From the NCBI RefSeq assembly GCF_036492425.1, contig NZ_AP025292.1, positions 434,001 through 498,000 on the forward strand: DNA of 64,000 bases, read 5' to 3'. Below the pieces are notes generated by a model. That model had not been told where the DNA came from and did no database searches. It saw only the letters and a program-made list of their open reading frames with translations. Shown piece by piece: positions 41,658 through 51,230 of this stretch. How positions within the stretch are numbered: the first letter of the stretch is position 1; each line of letters opens with the position of its first letter. A program made the translations under genes and the position numbers. The stretch comes from Persicobacter psychrovividus. Lineage in GTDB: Bacteria > Bacteroidota > Bacteroidia > Cytophagales > Cyclobacteriaceae.

Positions 41658-42884
41658 TTATAATACCAGTCTTCGGTTCAGAAACAGCAGAACAGCAAAA
41701 TAGATCGCTGATTTTAACGCGTGGGCTTCCACGACTCCCAAAAGCCCATCTCTCGAACAAAAATAAAAAATGAATACGAGGTACAATACCGTCGCACCGA
41801 ATTGCAGTGAAAGGTGAGCGATAGGTTTGGACTGTGCCGAAAGCATGAAAGCGAGCAGGTAAGCGATAATCAGGAAGAAATCGCCCGTTTGCTGATAAAG
41901 AAAAAACTTGCTGGCAGGCAGAAAATCTTCACTGTACAGCCCAACCAACAACCATTCTTTACCAAAAAAGATAAATAAGCTGCCTATCAGGGTGACAGGA
42001 ACAACCAGTGCAATAACGCCACGGACATAAATTCTCAGTTCTTCAGGGAATAAAATCAGTTGATTAACCTTCGGAAAGAAAGCCAGGCCTACGGTGCCAG
42101 TGAAGAGTAAAAAGTAGTTTTCTGATATTTTAACCACCGATTGCCACTGCCCTGCCTGCTCAAGACCATAAGCATTGATCATCCATTCCCTGACGCCATA
42201 TTCGAGCATCTTCCCAAACACAAAAGCACCGAAAGTTACCAGCATGAAATTCCATATCGCCTCCATGGAGCCTTTGCTCGTTTCAATTGGTTTTACCTTT
42301 CTCACCAACCGATGCCTAACGGAAAATACCAGCGCACAAACCAGTCCCAGGAGTTGCCCGAAAGTTACACTCAGTAATGCCAGTTGCTGATCGTTATACT
42401 GCACAAAATAAGCCACAAGGATCAATGAGCAAATCAGGCTGACCAAGCTGAAAGTGGTGTATATTTTGGCGTGCCCATGAGAGAGGATGACTGCCATCAG
42501 GAACAAATGCAAGAGCAGCAGGCTCATGATGGTGAAAAACAGCCCTTCAAAAGGCAGCTGCAGCAGGTCGTTCAGTTCAATAAATTCTTTCAGGAATATA
42601 TGCTTCAAACCAAAGAACACCCCAAAGCCTAAAAACAGGACAATGAGGTTGTAAATAATCGCCGCATAGAATACCCGTCGGCGTGGGCCATCCTCCAGTG
42701 TTGGGTTGCCCCAAAAGTGAACCAATGCACGGTTGATCCCCTCATTGGGGATTTGGGTAATGAGCTCTACCAGGTTTTGAAAGTGCGCCACCAGTGCCAC
42801 ACCTGCAGGTCCAAAATACACGGCAAAGAGTTTCATGATGCCGATTTGAGTGAGAATCCTTAGCAGGAGCGTACTCAGGGTCAA
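41658..42884 (-). CDS. O-antigen/polysaccharide flippase (Wzx-like, MATE superfamily)
   Basis: Multispanning lipid-linked oligosaccharide translocase with about 12 TM helices in 408 residues. The N-terminal motif MKLFAVYFGPAGVALVAHFQN is typical of WzxE/O-antigen translocases. No ATG exists near the expected N-terminus; the frame stays open upstream to about 42950 and contains plausible extra residues (NSSWIRKSKL). The called TTG start at 42884 is therefore uncertain by up to about 20 codons. Adjacent genes are not glycan biosynthesis genes, so its cargo cannot be inferred. Confidence 0.8.
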   Translation of the reverse strand: MTLSTLLLRILTQIGIMKLFAVYFGPAGVALVAHFQNLVELITQIPNEGINRALVHFWGNPTLEDGPRRRVFYAAIIYNLIVLFLGFGVFFGLKHIFLKEFIELNDLLQLPFEGLFFTIMSLLLLHLFLMAVILSHGHAKIYTTFSLVSLICSLILVAYFVQYNDQQLALLSVTFGQLLGLVCALVFSVRHRLVRKVKPIETSKGSMEAIWNFMLVTFGAFVFGKMLEYGVREWMINAYGLEQAGQWQSVVKISENYFLLFTGTVGLAFFPKVNQLILFPEELRIYVRGVIALVVPVTLIGSLFIFFGKEWLLVGLYSEDFLPASKFFLYQQTGDFFLIIAYLLAFMLSAQSKPIAHLSLQFGATVLYLVFIFYFCSRDGLLGVVEAHALKSAIYFAVLLFLNRRLVL

Positions 42885-43125
42885 TTTCGATTTCCTGATC
42901 CAGCTTGAATTAAATATCTTTAGCGCTTCGATAATATTCGTCGGTTAATGTTAAGGGTTAAGCTTTACTTTAATGGGCATAAAGTCCTATTTATAGCAAA
43001 AAAATAGCCTTTTTGTTTGGGTATAATCGTTTAATTACTCATAATATACCAAATTATTAAATAGGTCTTGGCCTACATTTATTATAAATTGATGGCCCAA
43101 AGTAGACTAAGCGTTTAGAAAGATT

Positions 43126-44247
43126 ATGCGGAGATTTTTGTTTTTAATGATGGCCATCGTGTTGCCATTGTACTCATATGCCATGCCCACCACCCAAATT
43201 CGAAATGATAAAAAAGCCATGCGCTTCATTGAAGAAGGACTGACGGCCACTTATAATTTTGAATTCAAAAAGGCTGAGGCCTATGCGGACTCCCTCGAAA
43301 CTTATCTTCAACAAGACCCTACCATTTATTTGCTCAAGGCAAGGATTCTGTTCTGGCAACAAAAATTTGAGCATAAGAACGAGAAAATGGAGCAGGCCTA
43401 CACGGCTAACCTTGATAAGGGCATTGCCCTGACTGCCGAACGGTTGAAAGCCGCACCAGATGATGCCGAACTGAAATTCGTGGCCCTGACCTTCAATGCC
43501 ATGTATGCTGAATATTGGTTTGATGAAGGGAGCTCCATGAAAGCCATTAGTTATGGCAAAGTACTTTACAGTTACGTGAAGGAGGGCTTTAACTTAATCG
43601 ATCAGTTCCCTGATTTTTACTTCACCACAGGGCTGTACAATTACTACCGCATTAAATTTCCGCAGAATAACCCCGTGTATCGTCCTTTTATGTTTTTCTT
43701 TAAAAGTGGCGATCTGGAACTTGGGCTCCACCAAATGGAGATTGCCACAGAAAAAGGAATTTTTACGGATGTAGAATCACGGCAGTATTTATACCATTTG
43801 CTGATGCATTACGGCGCCAAACCGCAGCAAGCATTCAAGCATTCCGAATACCTGCACAAGCATTATCCGAACAACCCTTACTTCACTTGTATGTACCTCG
43901 AAAACCTCGCTTACCTGCAACGGGTAAATAGCGAAGAGGTCGCACTGGCCCTTGACCTGAGCAAGCGCAGCAATCCCATGTTTAGTGCTCCAGGAAATTT
44001 GCTGATGGGGCGATTTTTAGCCTTGGATCAGCCTACCGATCCACAGGTAAAGGAGTATTTGCTCAAGGCTGAAAAGGCTTTCCAACAGCAAGAGCACCCG
44101 AGTGATCACGGCCTGTGTGTTACTTATATCAATTTGGCGAAGTATTGTGACGCTACCAATGACCAGACCGGAAAGGCCACTTATAAAAAACTGGCACAGA
44201 AGCATAACAAATATGATGTCGATAAGCAGCAAATTGGCGCCTTGTAG
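43126..44247 (+). CDS. Secreted TPR-like protein
   Basis: The 373-residue protein has a signal peptide (FLFLMMAIVLPLYSYA) and tandem helical pairs resembling TPR units throughout. FYFTTGLYNYYRIKFPQNNP in the middle is a hallmark of an unnamed Bacteroidota family. No enzymatic motif. A periplasmic helical scaffold is likely; function unknown. It precedes the IMPACT-family gene by 50 bp, but a promoter-like box separates them. Confidence 0.65.
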   Translation: MRRFLFLMMAIVLPLYSYAMPTTQIRNDKKAMRFIEEGLTATYNFEFKKAEAYADSLETYLQQDPTIYLLKARILFWQQKFEHKNEKMEQAYTANLDKGIALTAERLKAAPDDAELKFVALTFNAMYAEYWFDEGSSMKAISYGKVLYSYVKEGFNLIDQFPDFYFTTGLYNYYRIKFPQNNPVYRPFMFFFKSGDLELGLHQMEIATEKGIFTDVESRQYLYHLLMHYGAKPQQAFKHSEYLHKHYPNNPYFTCMYLENLAYLQRVNSEEVALALDLSKRSNPMFSAPGNLLMGRFLALDQPTDPQVKEYLLKAEKAFQQQEHPSDHGLCVTYINLAKYCDATNDQTGKATYKKLAQKHNKYDVDKQQIGAL

Positions 44248-44257
44248 CGTTAAATTG

Positions 44258-44286
44258 GGTTTATTTTGATAAACATTCTATTTTTG
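44258..44286 (+). promoter_or_regulatory. Probable promoter of the IMPACT-family gene
   Basis: TATTTTTG at 44279-44286 fits the -7 box; TTGGG ending near 44257 is a possible -33 element with a 21-bp spacer. The expected transcript start falls near 44293, making the leader very short, or favouring the second ATG at 44310. Confidence 0.45.
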
Positions 44287-44297
44287 TAGGGAAGTCA

Positions 44298-44924
44298 ATG
44301 GATGCAGGAATGAAAGACACTTATCTCACCCTTGCCGAAGCCTCGGAAGGTTTTTATAAAGAAAAAGGCAGTAAATTTATTGGGCTTGCTTATCCCATTA
44401 AAAAAGAAGAGCAAGTGAAGGAAATTATTGATGGCCTGAAGAAGCAGTACTACGATGCCCGCCACCACTGTTATGCTTATGTTTTAGGCAATGACGGCGA
44501 ACGGTTCCGCGCCAATGATGATGGCGAACCAGGGCACTCTGCCGGAGACCCTATCCTGGGGCAAATTCGCTCCCATAACCTGACTAACCTGCTGATCGTG
44601 GTGGTGCGTTATTTCGGCGGCACCAAATTGGGCGTTCCCGGCTTGGTACATGCCTATCGTACTGCGGCGGCAGATGCTATTGAAGAGGGAGAAATTGTCG
44701 AAAAGATCCTGATGATCGATATTCCTTTCAGGTTTGAATACCTCAGTATGAATGATGTGATGAAGCTGATCAAGGAATACGATTTACAGATTCTGAATCA
44801 GCATTTCGATAACCTTTGTGAAATGGAAATCTCGGTCAGGGAAAAACGCTTTGCCGAGGTGCTTGAGAAGCTGAAAAAAATCGATGGAGTAGATGTGCTG
44901 TTGGAAGAAGAGGATAAAAAATAG
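44298..44924 (+). CDS. YigZ/IMPACT-family protein
   Basis: The 208-residue protein has an N-terminal UPF0029/IMPACT domain with ARHHCYAYVLG, ANDDGEPGHSAGDPI and VVRYFGGTKLGVPGLVHAYR, and a C-terminal ferredoxin-like domain (DUF1949 type). Bacterial members bind nucleic acid or ribosomes and are linked to translation control, but the reaction is not established. The start may be the fifth codon (44310). Confidence 0.9.
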   Translation: MDAGMKDTYLTLAEASEGFYKEKGSKFIGLAYPIKKEEQVKEIIDGLKKQYYDARHHCYAYVLGNDGERFRANDDGEPGHSAGDPILGQIRSHNLTNLLIVVVRYFGGTKLGVPGLVHAYRTAAADAIEEGEIVEKILMIDIPFRFEYLSMNDVMKLIKEYDLQILNQHFDNLCEMEISVREKRFAEVLEKLKKIDGVDVLLEEEDKK

Positions 44925-44933
44925 GTGAACATT

Positions 44934-44967
44934 AAAAAAGCCATGACGCTAATGTCATGGCTTTTTT
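44934..44967. terminator. Bidirectional terminator
   Basis: AAAAAGCCATGAC, GCTAAT, GTCATGGCTTTTT between convergent genes; A-run on one side and T-run on the other serve both strands. Confidence 0.9.
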
Positions 44968-44978
44968 AATGGCTTTTC

Positions 44979-45566
44979 TCAGGCCATTAATGCTTGATAC
45001 TCCTGTATCTTTTTGTAAATCTCCAGGCAGATCCATGCATCCGTAGCGGCATAGTCGATCTGCTGTGGGCTGTACTCGGATTTCTCCCAATTGGAAGTTT
45101 GCTGATTCTTGGAAATTCGAATTTTCAAAAATATGGCGGAGAGGTTTCTTGCTCCCGTAACTTTCCATCCCATGGCTTTCACTTCAGTAGCCAGGTCAAT
45201 GTAACCCTGAGGCAAAATGTCAGCAATCTCTTTCATCCCTCTGATATCATCCGTAAGGGCAATACCAATTTTGTGAATGTCAGGATTGCTCAGCAGATCC
45301 TCCAATGCAGGGGTAACGCCTGTTTCCTGAACCCGAATCAAATAGACTTTTTCTTCGGTGGCAATCTGAATCAGGGCGATATGGTTTTTGGCGCCTCTGC
45401 GGAAAGTAGGTTTGGTCTCTGTGTCGAAGCCTATCACCGAGTACTCCTCGATTTCTTTCAGGGCTTCATCCAAAGATTCCGAATCGGTGATCAGTTCAAT
45501 CTCTCCCTCGTATTTTGTCAATGGTAATTCGTTGACCTCCTCTTTACTGATTTCTTTTTGATACAT
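44979..45566 (-). CDS. 3'-5' exonuclease, DEDDy family (RNase D/WRN-like)
   Basis: The 195-residue single-domain nuclease shows Exo I VIGFDTETKP, Exo II region KIGIALTDDIRG and Exo III YAATDAWICLEIY, giving the D-E-D-D ligands and the Tyr of the DEDDy class. It lacks the HRDC domain of RNase D and resembles the exonuclease domain of WRN. It may act on RNA 3' ends or DNA. It lies 10 bp after the NhaC gene, hence cotranscribed. Confidence 0.92.
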   Translation of the reverse strand: MYQKEISKEEVNELPLTKYEGEIELITDSESLDEALKEIEEYSVIGFDTETKPTFRRGAKNHIALIQIATEEKVYLIRVQETGVTPALEDLLSNPDIHKIGIALTDDIRGMKEIADILPQGYIDLATEVKAMGWKVTGARNLSAIFLKIRISKNQQTSNWEKSEYSPQQIDYAATDAWICLEIYKKIQEYQALMA

Positions 45567-45576
45567 AAAATCATAC

Positions 45577-47049
45577 TTAATCTACTGCTGCCGGTACCTC
45601 CTCGATTTCCGACTTGGGCAAATCAGCTTTAACGAATAAATAGCCAAAGATGATCGTAACAATCGGGCTGAGGATATTAAAGAAGCAGTAAGGTAAATAA
45701 GCAAAAGTAGCAACTGACAACACCGAGGCTTGGTAAGCACCGCAGGTATTCCATGGTATCAGTACCGAAGTAACAGTCCCTGAATCTTCCAGCGTTCTCG
45801 ACAATACCTCAGGTCGGATGCCACGTTTGCGATATACGTCTGCAAACATCCTGCCAGGCACTACAATTGATAAATATTGGTCTGAAGCGGTGGTATTGAA
45901 GAAAATACACGAAACAGAGGTTGAGGCAATGAGTCCACCAATAGAGTTGACCTTGCCGATAACCGCCTGCGTAATACGTTGCAGTAAACCTGTAGACTCC
46001 ATAATCCCACCAAAAATCATCGCACACATGATCAGCCAAATCGTGTTCAGCATCCCTGACATCCCTTTTGAGGTCAGCAATTCATTCACCTGTATGTTAT
46101 TGGTATGAATAGAAATCTCGGTAAACATTGAACGGCTTAGCGCTGCATAACTTGCCGCCCAAAAGCTTTTGTCTTTACCCGCCACTTCATGCAGCAAATT
46201 AGGTTGAAAAATTAAGGCAAACAATGCGCCAAGCAATGTTCCGATCAATAATGCAGGAATTGCAGGAACTTTTTTCAGTACCAGCACCAATACTGCCAAT
46301 GGAACCAGAAACAACCATGGGGTAACATCAAAAGTGGCTAAAATACTCTGGCGGATCCCTTCGATATTATCTGGGTTAGCGACCGAAGAATGCTGAAATC
46401 CCATGACCAAAAAGATGATCAGTGTAATGACGATCGACGGGATGGTGGTGTACATCATGCTTCGGATATGCGTAAACAGGTCGGTACCAGCCATGGCAGG
46501 GGCCAGGTTGGTGGTGTCCGACATCGGCGATACTTTATCTCCAAAATAAGCACCTGAAATAATGGCGCCAGCGATCATGGGTTTGTCAAAGCCAAGGGCG
46601 GTACCAATCCCCAGAAGGGCAATACCGATGGTGGCGATGGTGGTCCAGGAACTGCCAATGGCAACAGAAGCAATTGCACAGATGATCACGGTGGCAAAAA
46701 GGAAAATCTTTGGGGTCAGGATGCCAAGTCCGTAGTAAATCAACGAGGGCACAACACCACTGAGCAGCCAGGTTCCCGAAAGGGATCCGATCAGTAGGAG
46801 GATCAGAATGGCAGGTAAGGCGGATTTGATACTCAGGACAATCCCGTCCTCCATCTGTTCCCAGGTATAATTGAGTTTCATGCCTACAAGCCCAGCAAGT
46901 GCAGCAGCAAGAATAAGGGCGATTTGGTTCGGTCCGTAGGTAGCATTGTCGCTAAAGATCGCCACATTGGCCGAAAGCATCCCGATCAGTAACATTACAG
47001 GCAAGAGTGCTTGTATAAGTGACGGCTTTTTGTGCAACTTATTGTCCAT
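45577..47049 (-). CDS. nhaC: NhaC-family Na+/H+ antiporter
   Basis: The 490-residue inner-membrane protein has about 12 TM helices. Family motifs AIGSSWTTIATIGIALLGIG, GAYFGDKVSPMSDTTNLAPA and the C-terminal LEDSGTVTSVLIPWNTCGAY are present. It exports Na+ in exchange for H+ (or malate/lactate in relatives), fitting a marine habitat. First gene of a two-gene operon with the exonuclease. Confidence 0.92.
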   Translation of the reverse strand: MDNKLHKKPSLIQALLPVMLLIGMLSANVAIFSDNATYGPNQIALILAAALAGLVGMKLNYTWEQMEDGIVLSIKSALPAILILLLIGSLSGTWLLSGVVPSLIYYGLGILTPKIFLFATVIICAIASVAIGSSWTTIATIGIALLGIGTALGFDKPMIAGAIISGAYFGDKVSPMSDTTNLAPAMAGTDLFTHIRSMMYTTIPSIVITLIIFLVMGFQHSSVANPDNIEGIRQSILATFDVTPWLFLVPLAVLVLVLKKVPAIPALLIGTLLGALFALIFQPNLLHEVAGKDKSFWAASYAALSRSMFTEISIHTNNIQVNELLTSKGMSGMLNTIWLIMCAMIFGGIMESTGLLQRITQAVIGKVNSIGGLIASTSVSCIFFNTTASDQYLSIVVPGRMFADVYRKRGIRPEVLSRTLEDSGTVTSVLIPWNTCGAYQASVLSVATFAYLPYCFFNILSPIVTIIFGYLFVKADLPKSEIEEVPAAVD

Positions 47050-47172
47050 CTATATTATTTTTGTAAAATGATTGCGTGATTTTATTGCGTGCAAATTTGG
47101 GTTCAAAAAATGTGCTTTGCTTGATCTTGACAGAGGAAATTTCAAGATTATGTATAAATATAACAAAACGTT

Positions 47173-47988
47173 ATGAAAAAGTTTTATAATATAGCGCTAA
47201 TTGGTACTGGTAATGTGGCGTGGCACCTCGGGCCCGCACTTGAAAACGCCGGCCATCACATCACGGCCCTTTATGGTCGGGACAAAAAGCGTGGAAAACA
47301 AATGCTCGATCGGTTGTTCAATGCGGAGTGGCACCATGATCTTGACTTTTCTTCCGCCGATCTGGATGTCATTCTGGTATGTGTCAGCGATCAGGCCATT
47401 GCTGAAATTGCCAAAGATATCATCCTTCCTGATGGTACCGTACTGGCCCACACTTCGGGTGCAATGCCCATGAATGAACTGGAGTATGCTGCTGCCGATG
47501 CACATGGAGTGTTCTACCCTTTGCAGACCTTTACAAAGGGGAAGGAAATCGATATTGAAGAAGTGCCTTTTTTAATTGAAACATCAGAAAAATGGGCGAC
47601 AGCACGGCTGGTAAGACTGGCAGAAACCATTAGCCATACCGTGAAAGAAGTGGACTCCAAACAGCGAAAGCATATTCACCTTTCAGCGGTTTTTGCCTGT
47701 AATTTTACCAACTTTATGATGCTAAGGTCGGCACAGATCATGGAACAGCAAAACCTGTCCTTTGAACTGATGCACCCCCTGATTGCTGAAACAATTAACA
47801 AAACACTGGAGATTGGCCCTAAAGCGGCACAAACAGGCCCTGCTGTGCGGAAGGACATTAAAACCCTCGATGCGCACCTTGAACTGATGGATGAGCAGCA
47901 GGAGTGGGCAGAAATGTACCAGGAGATCAGTCAGCAGATTATTGACGAATATCATAAGAAGGAGGAAAGGTCTGGCTGGGATATTTGA
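47173..47988 (+). CDS. Rossmann-fold DUF2520 protein
   Basis: The 271-residue protein starts with a dinucleotide-binding motif IALIGTGNVAWHLGPALENAG. A C-terminal DUF2520 helical domain follows (about 140-265: KQRKHIHLSAVFACNFTNFM), with the overall plan of F420/NADP-dependent oxidoreductase and ProC-like enzymes. Substrate unknown. The gene ends 25 bp before rarA and is probably cotranscribed with it. Confidence 0.85.
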   Translation: MKKFYNIALIGTGNVAWHLGPALENAGHHITALYGRDKKRGKQMLDRLFNAEWHHDLDFSSADLDVILVCVSDQAIAEIAKDIILPDGTVLAHTSGAMPMNELEYAAADAHGVFYPLQTFTKGKEIDIEEVPFLIETSEKWATARLVRLAETISHTVKEVDSKQRKHIHLSAVFACNFTNFMMLRSAQIMEQQNLSFELMHPLIAETINKTLEIGPKAAQTGPAVRKDIKTLDAHLELMDEQQEWAEMYQEISQQIIDEYHKKEERSGWDI

Positions 47989-48013
47989 TCGGGAAGTAGA
48001 AAACGAAAAAATA

Positions 48014-49285
48014 ATGATAGGAAATAACCAACAGCGGCCACTGGCCGAAAGGCTCCGCCCGACATCCATTGATGAGATGGTCGGGCAGCAGCACCTTGTC
48101 GGTTCGGCGGGAATTCTCAGAAGTGCGCTGAATACAGGCATGATTCCCTCCCTGATTTTATGGGGGCCTCCAGGTGTCGGGAAAACCACCCTTGCGCAGA
48201 TTATGGCGGAAACGGTGAAAATGCCTTTTGCTACCCTGAGTGCGATCAGTTCTGGAGTAAAAGATGTTCGGGAGGTGATTGAACGTGCCAGGCGGCAGGC
48301 CAAAACCTTATTGTTTATTGATGAAATTCATCGCTTTAATAAAGGGCAGCAGGATGCCCTGTTGGGGGCTGTTGAGCGTGGAATCATTACTTTGATTGGA
48401 GCGACCACGGAGAATCCTTCCTTTGAGGTGAATGGCGCTTTGCTTTCTCGTTGTCAGGTATATACCTTAAAGTCGCTGACAGAGGAGGATCTTAAAAATC
48501 TTTTGGCGAGGGCATTGTCTGAAGATGAGGTGTTGAGCAAAAAGAAGCTCGAAATTAAAGAATATGAAGCCCTGTTTCAGGTTTCAGGAGGAGATGCCCG
48601 AAAGTTACTGAACTTGCTTGAAATTGTAGCTGATTCGCTGGGTGCTGAAGGAAGTATTGATAATGCCATTGTGAAGTCGGTGGCGCAACAGCGAATGGCC
48701 GTTTATGATAAAAATGCAGATCAGCATTATGATTTGGCCTCAGCGATGATCAAATCCATACGTGGTTCTGACCCCAATGCAGCGGTGTACTGGATGGCAC
48801 GAATGATTCAGGGTGGGGAGGATGTGAAATTTATTGCCCGCCGATTACTGATTTCGGCTTCAGAGGATATCGGTATGGCCAATCCCACCGCTTTGGTGAT
48901 TGCCAATAATGCATTTCAGGCAGTACAGACGATCGGGTACCCTGAGTCGAGGATTATCCTTTCGCAATGTGCAACCTACCTGGCGACAAGCCCCAAAAGT
49001 AATGCGAGCTATAATGCGATTAATCAGGCATTACGAACGATAGAGGCGACTGGCGATTTGCCCGTTCCGCTGCACTTGCGGAATGCCCCGACCAAATTCA
49101 TGAAGCAACAGGGCTATGGCAAGGGGTACAATTACAGTCATGACAATCCTGGGAACTTTGCTCCCCAGGAATATATGCCCAAGGCACTTGAAGGGCATAA
49201 GTTTTATGAGCCAGGAGACAACCAGAAAGAAAGTCACCTTCGGGAGTGGTTGAAATATTGGTGGAAGGATAAATATGGGTATTAA
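48014..49285 (+). CDS. rarA: Replication-associated recombination ATPase RarA (MgsA)
   Basis: The 423-residue AAA+ protein acts at stalled forks and is related to clamp loaders. Start at 48014 ([16 protein letters not shown]); an in-frame ATG at 47891 lies inside the previous gene and adds an Arg-rich tail foreign to the family. Walker [10 protein letters not shown], Walker [12 protein letters not shown], sensor [12 protein letters not shown], and a C-terminal MgsA tetramerisation domain with [16 protein letters not shown]. Ends at a terminator. Confidence 0.95.
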   Translation: MIGNNQQRPLAERLRPTSIDEMVGQQHLVGSAGILRSALNTGMIPSLILWGPPGVGKTTLAQIMAETVKMPFATLSAISSGVKDVREVIERARRQAKTLLFIDEIHRFNKGQQDALLGAVERGIITLIGATTENPSFEVNGALLSRCQVYTLKSLTEEDLKNLLARALSEDEVLSKKKLEIKEYEALFQVSGGDARKLLNLLEIVADSLGAEGSIDNAIVKSVAQQRMAVYDKNADQHYDLASAMIKSIRGSDPNAAVYWMARMIQGGEDVKFIARRLLISASEDIGMANPTALVIANNAFQAVQTIGYPESRIILSQCATYLATSPKSNASYNAINQALRTIEATGDLPVPLHLRNAPTKFMKQQGYGKGYNYSHDNPGNFAPQEYMPKALEGHKFYEPGDNQKESHLREWLKYWWKDKYGY

Positions 49286-49324
49286 AAAAAAGAGGCTGTC
49301 ATGTTGAATATGACAGCCTCTTTT
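49286..49324. terminator. Bidirectional terminator after rarA
   Basis: AGAGGCTGTCA and TGACAGCCTCT stem with A-run and T-run flanks, between convergent rarA and a beta-barrel gene. Confidence 0.9.
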
Positions 49325-49340
49325 ACAAAGTTATTTTGAA

Positions 49341-49886
49341 TTATAAGCGGTAAGAAACACCGATGCGTCCTCCAGACAAACGGTTACCTCCATTAAGCTC
49401 CAGATTAATCGCCCAGTTTTGGTTGAAATAATAACGTGCTCCCACTTGCAGCCCCAAGCCTAAACCAGAATTTTCACTCCAGTCATAAGTAGGGTCGCCT
49501 GAGCCATTCCATCTATTGGATACATTTGAGTAGCCTACATTCAAACCTGCGTACACATCCCAGTTGTTCGGAATTTCAAGAATGCGGTTAAAGTGGTAAT
49601 TGGCAATGGCAGCCATGGAGAATACGGTTGTTCGGTATCCCAATCCCTTATGCGTTCTGTTGTAGCTACGGTAGCCAATATCAAAACCTACGGTGATATC
49701 ACTGCCTACGCCAAAGTCCATTCCACCATATACAGGAAGTCCGTTGTTTGAAAATCCAAAGCCTGCATTTACTTGCTTGGCGCCATTAGGCAATGGGCCG
49801 CCACCCTGAGGTAAGCCTTTGATTTGTGCGTTGGCAGAGAAAGCCAAAATGCTCATGAAGACCAATAGGTAGAGTGATTTTTTCAT
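49341..49886 (-). CDS. Small outer-membrane beta-barrel protein, copy 1
   Basis: 181 residues from the ATG at 49886, where a clear signal peptide starts (MKKSLYLLVFMSILAFSANA). The mature part has eight or so alternating strands (VNAGFGFSNNGLPVYGGMDF, YRTTVFSMAAIANYHFN, NWAINLELNGGNRLSGG) and ends in the barrel-type C-terminus GVSYRL. Upstream codons lack leader character and are excluded. A near-twin of equal length lies directly upstream, so this is a tandem duplication. Function unknown. Confidence 0.8.
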   Translation of the reverse strand: MKKSLYLLVFMSILAFSANAQIKGLPQGGGPLPNGAKQVNAGFGFSNNGLPVYGGMDFGVGSDITVGFDIGYRSYNRTHKGLGYRTTVFSMAAIANYHFNRILEIPNNWDVYAGLNVGYSNVSNRWNGSGDPTYDWSENSGLGLGLQVGARYYFNQNWAINLELNGGNRLSGGRIGVSYRL

Positions 49887-50021
49887 AATTGATAAGTATC
49901 TGTTGAGTTTGTAAAAGTCGATATCGAGCAAGTTAAAACGGTATTTGTGTAATTCAAAACTGCTTAATCGATATTTGTGCTCAAACACTGAACGTGGAGG
50001 CTACTCCCCAAAAATGAAGGC

Positions 50022-50055
50022 AAAAAGAAAGGCTGTCCTCAAGATGAAGACAGCC
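50022..50055 (-). terminator. Intrinsic terminator between twin barrels
   Basis: GGCTGTC (50031-50037) and GACAGCC (50049-50055); the minus strand continues into a T-rich tract. It separates the two barrel transcripts. Confidence 0.75.
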
Positions 50056-50078
50056 CTGCTGTATGGTAATGTACGTTA

Positions 50079-50624
50079 TTAGAATTTATAAGAAACTCCT
50101 ACACGTCCACCTGAAATGCGGTTTCCACCGTTAAATTCTAAGTTAATTCCCCAGTTGTTATTGAAATAATAACGGCCACCTACCTGAAGGCCTAATCCCA
50201 ATCCTGAGTTGTAGTCATCTCCATCCCATTCATTATGGTGACCATCGTGATCCCAGCTATGTGACCATGAAATGTATCCAATACTCAAACCAGCATAGAA
50301 ATCCCAGTTGTTAGGAATATTGAGAATGCGGTTGAAGTGGTAATTTCCGATAGCTGCTGCAGAGAATGCTCTGTGCTTCCAATAGTGTTCAGTATGTTGT
50401 TGATATCCAAGCTCAAAGCCTATAGTGATATCACTTCCAACACCAAAATCCATTCCACCATAAATAGGCATTCCATAATTAGAAAATCCTAATCCAAGGT
50501 TGATCTGTTTTGATCCCTGTGGCATTGGTCCCGCACCTTGTGCAGTGTGATGTTTTTGATTTTGAGCGTTTGCTGTGAATGCAAAGATGCTCATGAATGT
50601 CAATAAGTAGAGTGCTTTTTTCAT
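50079..50624 (-). CDS. Small outer-membrane beta-barrel protein, copy 2
   Basis: 181 residues with signal peptide MKKALYLLTFMSIFAFTANA. Collinear with copy 1: INLGLGFSNYGMPIYGGMDF and GINLEFNGGNRISGGRVGVS match almost residue for residue. It differs mainly in one surface loop, which is His/Asp-rich here (SHSWDHDGHHNEWDGDD) and could bind metal. Independent terminators suggest separate control. Confidence 0.8.
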   Translation of the reverse strand: MKKALYLLTFMSIFAFTANAQNQKHHTAQGAGPMPQGSKQINLGLGFSNYGMPIYGGMDFGVGSDITIGFELGYQQHTEHYWKHRAFSAAAIGNYHFNRILNIPNNWDFYAGLSIGYISWSHSWDHDGHHNEWDGDDYNSGLGLGLQVGGRYYFNNNWGINLEFNGGNRISGGRVGVSYKF

Positions 50625-50748
50625 TATCTGTAATTAAGTTTCCTGAATAATGGCAAAACTGATGCCACCACCCTTATAAGTTGGATAATCTTAACTAATA
50701 GTGTGTTTTTCTAAACCTAAAGGGGTTTTAGGTATAAATATCTATTCC

Positions 50749-51114
50749 TTAGTTGCGGTAAACCAATAGCGAGGTGTCCAGGTCTGTGAAATAATCTCCC
50801 CAAAACAGGGTATTTCCTTCCACTTCATCACGGATAACCGAGATGGCCTTGTTGGCACTTTTCCGAATCTGATAACTCAGGGCATCGTGGTGCTGATAAA
50901 TATCTCGGATCGTAATTTTTCCCGCCAGTAAATAATCGAGCGTAGCTTCTTTAACAGGGAAAAAAACCATTCCATACCCTTCTTTCATTCTTACCCCAAG
51001 GTAAAGTCCTGCATTTTCAGGACGCATAAATGCTGTGTGTGGGACATACACCCCCACTGCGGTACCGTCAGTCCTGATCAGGTCACGCTTTTTCACCAAT
51101 AGTCTGCAATCCAT
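50749..51114 (-). CDS. Hypothetical protein
   Basis: The 121-residue soluble protein has no recognised domain, leader or TM segment. Short beta segments dominate (TAVGVYVPHTAF, GYGMVFFPVKEATLDYLL, NTLFWGDYFTD). It lies downstream of tsf on the same strand, separated by a terminator, so it is probably an independent gene. Confidence 0.55.
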   Translation of the reverse strand: MDCRLLVKKRDLIRTDGTAVGVYVPHTAFMRPENAGLYLGVRMKEGYGMVFFPVKEATLDYLLAGKITIRDIYQHHDALSYQIRKSANKAISVIRDEVEGNTLFWGDYFTDLDTSLLVYRN

Positions 51115-51173
51115 AGTTAGTCTCTTTTTGCGGTGAATTTAGCAGTTTTCAATCAATCCCACACGGTATGAAC

Positions 51174-51207
51174 AAAAAAAAGCAGTACCCTAAAAGAGTA
51201 CTGCCTT
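51174..51207 (-). terminator. Intrinsic terminator after tsf
   Basis: GCAGTAC/GTACTGC stem (51182-51204), followed on the minus strand by a long T-run. It ends the ribosomal operon. Confidence 0.88.
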
Positions 51208-51230
51208 CCTTATATTTTCTGAAAAGGAAA

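Noticed and set aside
47891-48013. N-terminal extension of rarA inside the DUF2520 gene
   Set aside because: Arg/Ser-rich out-of-frame sequence with no family resemblance; the ATG at 48014 fits.
47722-48303. 193-residue minus-strand ORF
   Set aside because: Antisense to the DUF2520 gene and rarA; low-complexity Arg/Ser/Thr composition.
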